Source: an uncultured Clostridiaceae bacterium
Lineage (GTDB): Bacteria > Bacillota > Clostridia > Lachnospirales > Lachnospiraceae
Length of the DNA stretch: 9,476 nt
NCBI GenBank assembly: GCA_949841235.1
Contig: CATKZA010000036.1
Span: forward strand, 1 to 9,476
Reading direction: 5' to 3'
In this document: one piece after another, positions 6,641 to 9,476 of the stretch
How the letters are laid out: every line of letters starts with the position of its first letter
How positions within the stretch are numbered: position 1 is the stretch's first letter
Made by a program: the position numbers and the translations under genes
Notes under the pieces: model-generated
What the model was told of the DNA's origin: nothing
The model's database searches: none
The model's input: the letters and a program-made list of their open reading frames with translations, nothing else

Positions 6641-6934
6641 ATGGCGCAGGCTACCTTTAGCATCCGAATGGATGAAAATTTGAAGCGTCAGTTTGATGCT
6701 CTTTGTGCTGACTTTGGAATGAACGCTACTACTGCATTCAATGTATTTGCACGAGCCGTTGTCCGAGAAAGAAAAATTCCATTTGAAATTCATGCTTCTG
6801 AAGATATCACCAGAGTTTCCGGCATGCAGGCATTTCTTGCCTTAAGAGCAGAAGCAAAGCAGAACGGTGTTCAGGATTTGAGTTTGGATGAAATCAATCA
6901 AGAAATCAGACAAGCAAGGTACGGAGGTGAATAA
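6641..6934 (+). CDS. RelB/DinJ-family antitoxin
   Basis: A 97-residue type II antitoxin. The N-terminus ATFSIRMDENLKRQFD has the beta-strand and helix of a ribbon-helix-helix DNA-binding domain, followed by the DinJ-like FGMNATTAFNVFARAVVRERKIPFEI (about 25-50). The C-terminal part, ending in LSLDEINQEIRQARYG, should wrap and neutralise the toxin. The ATG at 6641 has AAGGAGG seven bases upstream, so I rejected a longer in-frame reading from 6566 that would cover the promoter. Its TAA is immediately followed by the ATG of the PIN gene, the tight coupling expected for a toxin-antitoxin pair. It probably also represses its own promoter through the dyad at 6560-6590. Confidence 0.9.
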   Translation: MAQATFSIRMDENLKRQFDALCADFGMNATTAFNVFARAVVRERKIPFEIHASEDITRVSGMQAFLALRAEAKQNGVQDLSLDEINQEIRQARYGGE

Positions 6935-7351
6935 ATGACCTACTATGCAGTAATTGACACAAATGTCCTTGTCTCTGCATTACTTTCAAGTCATGACGAT
7001 GCCGCCACCGTTCTGGTCGTTGGAAAATTATTCTCAGGCGAGGTGATTCCTCTCTTCAGTGATGAAATCTTAAAAGAATATAATGAGGTACTTCGACGTA
7101 CCAAGTTTCATTTTTCGGAAGAAACCATCCGCATACTTCTTTCGACCATTGAAAAATATGGCGAACGAATTGTCTCTACATCGACTGGCGAGTTATTACC
7201 AGACATGAAAGACCTACCTTTTTATGAGGTTGTTATTGAAAAGCAAGAAGATGATGCGTATCTTGTCACTGGAAATAAGAAACACTTCCCAATAAAGCCG
7301 TTCATCGTCACTGCAAGAGAATTTCTGGACATTTTAAACACAACAACATAA
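6935..7351 (+). CDS. PIN-domain toxin (COG1569-like), putative ribonuclease
   Basis: A 138-residue PIN-domain protein, expected to be a metal-dependent RNase that is toxic unless bound by the antitoxin. Likely acidic metal ligands are visible: D8 in YAVIDTNVLVSAL, E44 or E48 in SDEILKEYNEVL, D93 in MKDLPFYEVV and D106/D107 before AYLVTGNKKHFP. The last motif and the overall length match the family often annotated as a PIN-family toxin component. The start directly abuts the antitoxin stop, with GGAGG at 6923-6927 seven bases upstream, so translation is coupled. The RNA target is not predictable from sequence. RelB/DinJ antitoxins classically pair with RelE/YafQ toxins, so the PIN partner is a mixed combination. 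Confidence 0.88.
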   Translation: MTYYAVIDTNVLVSALLSSHDDAATVLVVGKLFSGEVIPLFSDEILKEYNEVLRRTKFHFSEETIRILLSTIEKYGERIVSTSTGELLPDMKDLPFYEVVIEKQEDDAYLVTGNKKHFPIKPFIVTAREFLDILNTTT

Positions 7352-7364
7352 CTCATAACTATAC

Positions 7365-7406
7365 GATCATGAAAGCATCTGTCATACGGCAGATGCTTTC
7401 ATGATC
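7365..7406. terminator. Long perfect hairpin between convergent genes
   Basis: A 17-bp perfect stem (GATCATGAAAGCATCTG at 7365-7381 with its complement at 7390-7406) extends by a U-G and a C-G pair to an ATAC loop. It lies between the PIN toxin stop (7351) and the glucokinase stop (7413) and probably serves as a two-way terminator. Neither strand has a proper U-tract after the stem, which is unusual. ATAACTA occurs on both sides (7355-7361 and 7409-7415), so a small inserted element is an alternative. Confidence 0.6.
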
Positions 7407-7412
7407 TGATAA

Positions 7413-8354
7413 CTACTCCAGCACCATTTTCACGGCGCCATACATTCCCGCATCATTTCCCAGTTCCGCCAGTCGAAATTCCGTTCCCTGAAGGGCAAAC
7501 ATTACATTCTTCACATACCTATCCTTGATTACCTCCGTCACCACAGGTCCATTCTTGGAAACACCGCCGCCGATTACAAACGCCTGGGGGTCGAGAACCT
7601 GGGCCACCTGCCCCAATCCAAGACCGAGATACTCTGCAAATTCATCCACCACTTCTGCGGCCAGCGCATCCCCCGCTTCATAAGCGTCAAAAATCTCCTT
7701 CCCCGTCAGCTGCTCATAATCCCGCATCATAGAAGGCTTGTCTGTATTCTCCACCAGTTGCCTGGCCTTCCTCATCAAACCCGTAGCCGAAGAATACTGT
7801 TCCAGACACCCCTTCTTTCCACAGCCACAGACCCTCGTCTCCCCTGCATTCACCGGCAGATGCCCAATCTCTCCTGCTGCCCCATTGGCTCCTGTCAGAA
7901 TCTTTCCATTTAAGACCACACCGCCGCCTACGCCGGTTCCCAGCGTTACCATCACAATACTGTCAAACCCTCGGCCGCCGCCACGCCACTGCTCTCCCAG
8001 AGCAGCCACATTGGCATCATTGCCAACCTTCACCTTTTCCACCCCGGTGAGTTCCCGCACCTTATCTGCCACGGAAAAAATCCCCCAGCCAAGGTTCACG
8101 CATTTCAATACCCTTCCGTCCTCGGTAATGGGACCCGGAACGCCCATGCCGATTCCAAGAATATCCTCTTTAGAAATATTCTTTTCCTGATTTTTTTCCT
8201 GAATGGACTTGGCGATATCCGGCAGAATGTCCTCCCCGGAATTTTCCTTCCTGGTTGGAATTTCCCACTTGTCCAAAATCTGGCCCTCCTGGTCAAAAAG
8301 TCCCATCTTGACCGATGTTCCTCCAATATCTACGCCATAAATAAATTTTGCCAT
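7413..8354 (-). CDS. glcK: ROK-family glucokinase
   Basis: Phosphorylates glucose with ATP in the cytoplasm, feeding glycolysis. The protein is 313 residues, normal for the family. Motifs in order: ATP-binding GVDIGGTSVKMGLFD at the N-terminus, GMGVPGPI, sugar-binding GNDANVAALGEQW, the phosphate-binding VTLGTGVGGGVV, EIGHLPV and the zinc-binding ROK signature CGCGKKGCLEQ. I prefer the second of two adjacent ATG codons (8354) because GGAGG is seven bases from it and four from the first (8357). TATAAT-like boxes on the minus strand (8401-8396 and 8379-8374) lack a good -35, so it may be read from the Lrp-type gene 108 bp upstream. A related hexose or N-acetylsugar kinase is possible, but glucokinase is the best fit. 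Confidence 0.92.
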   Translation of the reverse strand: MAKFIYGVDIGGTSVKMGLFDQEGQILDKWEIPTRKENSGEDILPDIAKSIQEKNQEKNISKEDILGIGMGVPGPITEDGRVLKCVNLGWGIFSVADKVRELTGVEKVKVGNDANVAALGEQWRGGGRGFDSIVMVTLGTGVGGGVVLNGKILTGANGAAGEIGHLPVNAGETRVCGCGKKGCLEQYSSATGLMRKARQLVENTDKPSMMRDYEQLTGKEIFDAYEAGDALAAEVVDEFAEYLGLGLGQVAQVLDPQAFVIGGGVSKNGPVVTEVIKDRYVKNVMFALQGTEFRLAELGNDAGMYGAVKMVLE

Positions 8355-8462
8355 CATCTTACCTCCCTGTAATATTATATAGTTAATATTCTATCATTAT
8401 ATACGATGCAACTCACAGTTTTTCATACTATAAACCGATGCGTCACCTATTGACTTCTATAC

Positions 8463-8909
8463 CTATATCTGCAAGCCCCTATATTCTACCGGAGTAGAAA
8501 AAGTGATCAAAGTCTTCGTCCTGCCAAACCGTTGCAATTCCCCGATAAACTGGTCTAACTCATCCGTATTTGGAAACAGCACCTCCATGAGCATGGAATA
8601 ATCCCCGGTGACGCAGTTGCATTCCACCACATTCTTGCAATTCTTAATATATGGATAAAATTCCGGCTTATCCACCGGAGATACCTCCAAATTAATAAAT
8701 GCCTTTACATGATAACCCATCTTCTCCACATTGATGCGGGCATGAAACCCCTCAATGTATCCACATTCTGTCAGGTTCTCAATGCGGGCGGACACTGCCG
8801 GAGAAGACAAAAATACCTTTTCCGCAATCTCCTTCAACGAAATTCTGGCATTTTCCTGCAACATATTTAAGATTTCCCGGTCAATATGATCCAGTTCGTT
8901 ATTTTTCAT
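8463..8909 (-). CDS. Lrp/AsnC-family transcriptional regulator
   Basis: A 148-residue DNA-binding regulator that typically senses amino acids or related metabolites and acts as dimers or higher oligomers. The N-terminal helix-turn-helix is clear (LDHIDREILNMLQENARIS, then LKEIAEKVFLSSPAVSARI, about 6-45), followed by the RAM ligand/oligomerisation domain (about 67-142, with the conserved TGDY at 101-104). I chose ATG at 8909 because AAGGAGG (8925-8919) is nine bases away; an in-frame ATG at 8915 is only three away. It is codirectional with glucokinase and may control it or be cotranscribed. A dyad and promoter elements upstream (8947-9065) suggest autoregulation. The ligand cannot be read from the sequence. 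Confidence 0.93.
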   Translation of the reverse strand: MKNNELDHIDREILNMLQENARISLKEIAEKVFLSSPAVSARIENLTECGYIEGFHARINVEKMGYHVKAFINLEVSPVDKPEFYPYIKNCKNVVECNCVTGDYSMLMEVLFPNTDELDQFIGELQRFGRTKTLITFSTPVEYRGLQI

Positions 8910-8946
8910 AACCATGCTCCTCCTTGGCATCCCCAATGTACTGTTC

Positions 8947-8955
8947 AGTATATCA
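8947..8955 (-). promoter_or_regulatory. Extended -10 promoter close to the Lrp-type gene
   Basis: On the minus strand TGA-TATACT (8955-8947) forms an extended -10 element (TGnTATACT). Transcription would begin near 8940, about 30 nt before the ATG. No clear -35 is seen, which extended -10 promoters can do without. Confidence 0.4.
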
Positions 8956-8984
8956 CATTTCAGCCTTCTTTTCCACTATCTGGC

Positions 8985-9013
8985 AATTTACCTTCCTCTT
9001 TGCATATTGTCAA
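8985..9013 (-). promoter_or_regulatory. Upstream candidate promoter of the Lrp-type gene
   Basis: A perfect TTGACA (9013-9008) on the minus strand is followed by a 17-nt spacer and TAAATT (8990-8985), a moderate -10 box. The -35 box directly touches the inverted repeat at 9014-9065, so a protein bound there could block or assist polymerase. Confidence 0.45.
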
Positions 9014-9065
9014 GTTACTGTTCACAGTCAAATTGTCTCTATTTAAATCAACTGTGAATTGTAAC
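9014..9065. repeat. Imperfect 15-bp inverted repeat upstream of the Lrp-type gene
   Basis: GTTAC-TG-TTCACAGT (9014-9028) faces ACTGTGAA-TT-GTAAC (9051-9065) across a 22-bp AT-rich centre; 13 of 15 positions pair and one more is a G-T. It begins two bases after the stop of the partial ATPase gene and ends exactly at the TTGACA box of the candidate lrp promoter. It may be a regulator-binding dyad, for instance for the Lrp-type protein itself, or a terminator of the ATPase gene; no U-tract follows. Confidence 0.5.
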
Positions 9066-9066
9066 A

Positions 9067-9476
9067 TCATATCTTTCCATTTTTGCCATCCGCCTCGCCT
9101 TTTCCCAAAAGATATAGAAAGACAATGGCTGGTATGCGCAAAATCGGCGTAACCGTCTCATGCTTTGTAATTCCAAAATCCTCCAGACGCTTTGTAATTA
9201 AGAAAGCACTTGTTACTTTTGATTTTTCATCTTGACACAGTTCCACAATGGCATCCGTGTTTGGAATATGGGAGTTGCTGCAATATTTTACTTCGCAGAG
9301 AATTTTCTGCCTGGGAAGTTCCGCCACCACATCCACTTCTTTCTGGTTGTCCCTTGCATTCCTAAAGTACCCAAGCTGGGCCGTACTTCCCTGCAAAAAT
9401 GATATCATATGCTTATATACTACTGTCTCCACCATAACGCCCAGTTCTGTTTCATCAGAAAGCACATCTTCAATCA
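9067..9476 (-). CDS. C-terminal part of a second DUF4143-type ATPase (cut by window end)
   Basis: The reading frame stays open to the window edge, and 135 residues are visible up to the TGA at 9069-9067. It matches the C-terminal half of AAA/DUF4143 ATPases: ELGVMVETVVYKHMISFL, then GYFRNARDNQKEVDVV and KILCEVKYC, which form an intact PD-(D/E)XK-like motif (acidic residues of EVD, then E-V-K), and a closing hydrophobic RIPAIVFLYLLGK. The N-terminal P-loop domain would lie beyond 9476. It differs clearly from the ATPase at 1565-2776, so the two are not recent duplicates. Function is unknown. A truncated pseudogene cannot be excluded without the missing part. Confidence 0.75.
   Translation of the reverse strand, partial: IEDVLSDETELGVMVETVVYKHMISFLQGSTAQLGYFRNARDNQKEVDVVAELPRQKILCEVKYCSNSHIPNTDAIVELCQDEKSKVTSAFLITKRLEDFGITKHETVTPILRIPAIVFLYLLGKGEADGKNGKI

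Noticed and set aside
7738..8190. Plus-strand open frame of 150 residues opposite the glucokinase gene
   Set aside because: It is a Pro/Ser/Thr-rich shadow of the ROK gene, whose motifs are complete on the other strand.
8405..8440. Repeat CGATGC in the gap between the Lrp-type gene and the glucokinase gene
   Set aside because: Only two 6-mers in direct orientation with loosely similar flanks; too short to call an operator or repeat.
1..9476. CRISPR array, prophage, transposase, tRNA or rRNA gene
   Set aside because: No regularly spaced repeats, phage or transposase motifs, tRNA cloverleaf or rRNA sequence were recognised in either strand.

Overview
The window looks like a low-to-mid GC Gram-positive anaerobe of the Clostridia, most likely a Lachnospiraceae relative. 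This rests on the L10 and L7/L12 sequences, strong AAGGAGG ribosome binding sites, sigma-A type promoters, a MacAB-like exporter without an outer-membrane partner, and a B. subtilis-type L10 leader with attenuator. The genus assignment is inference.

Layout. (1) Positions 1-1540, plus strand: the rplJ-rplL ribosomal stalk operon with a consensus promoter (140-168), an L10 leader RNA (about 190-251), a leader terminator (286-313), rplJ, rplL, and an unusually structured 3' region with four successive hairpins. The last of these (1498-1538) is a strong two-way terminator. (2) 1565-2776, minus strand: an AAA_14/DUF4143 ATPase read toward the ribosomal operon, with its own promoter at 2801-2829. 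(3) 3002-6551, plus strand: a three-gene MacAB/YknXYZ-type export operon (membrane-fusion adaptor, ABC ATPase, FtsX-fold permease). (4) 6641-7351, plus strand: a two-gene toxin-antitoxin module made of a RelB/DinJ-type antitoxin and a PIN-domain toxin. Its promoter abuts a 31-bp symmetric dyad. (5) 7413-9476, minus strand: a ROK glucokinase, an Lrp/AsnC regulator and the C-terminal part of a second DUF4143-type ATPase that runs off the window. A long hairpin separates the convergent toxin and glucokinase genes.

How the genes fit together. The stalk proteins L10 and L7/L12 are made together, and the leader lets surplus L10 complex stop its own transcription. The usual next gene, rpoB, does not follow rplL here. 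Instead there are accessory genes: two ATPases of unknown role, a toxin-antitoxin pair and an exporter of unknown substrate. Glucokinase and the Lrp-type regulator are codirectional, 108 bp apart, and may share a transcript. No phage, transposase, CRISPR, tRNA or rRNA gene is seen.

I found no whole system that I can call new. The best leads are regulatory and structural: the dyad at the toxin-antitoxin promoter, the inverted repeat touching a TTGACA box upstream of the Lrp gene, the tandem hairpins after rplL, and the long U-tract-free hairpin flanked by a 7-nt direct repeat.
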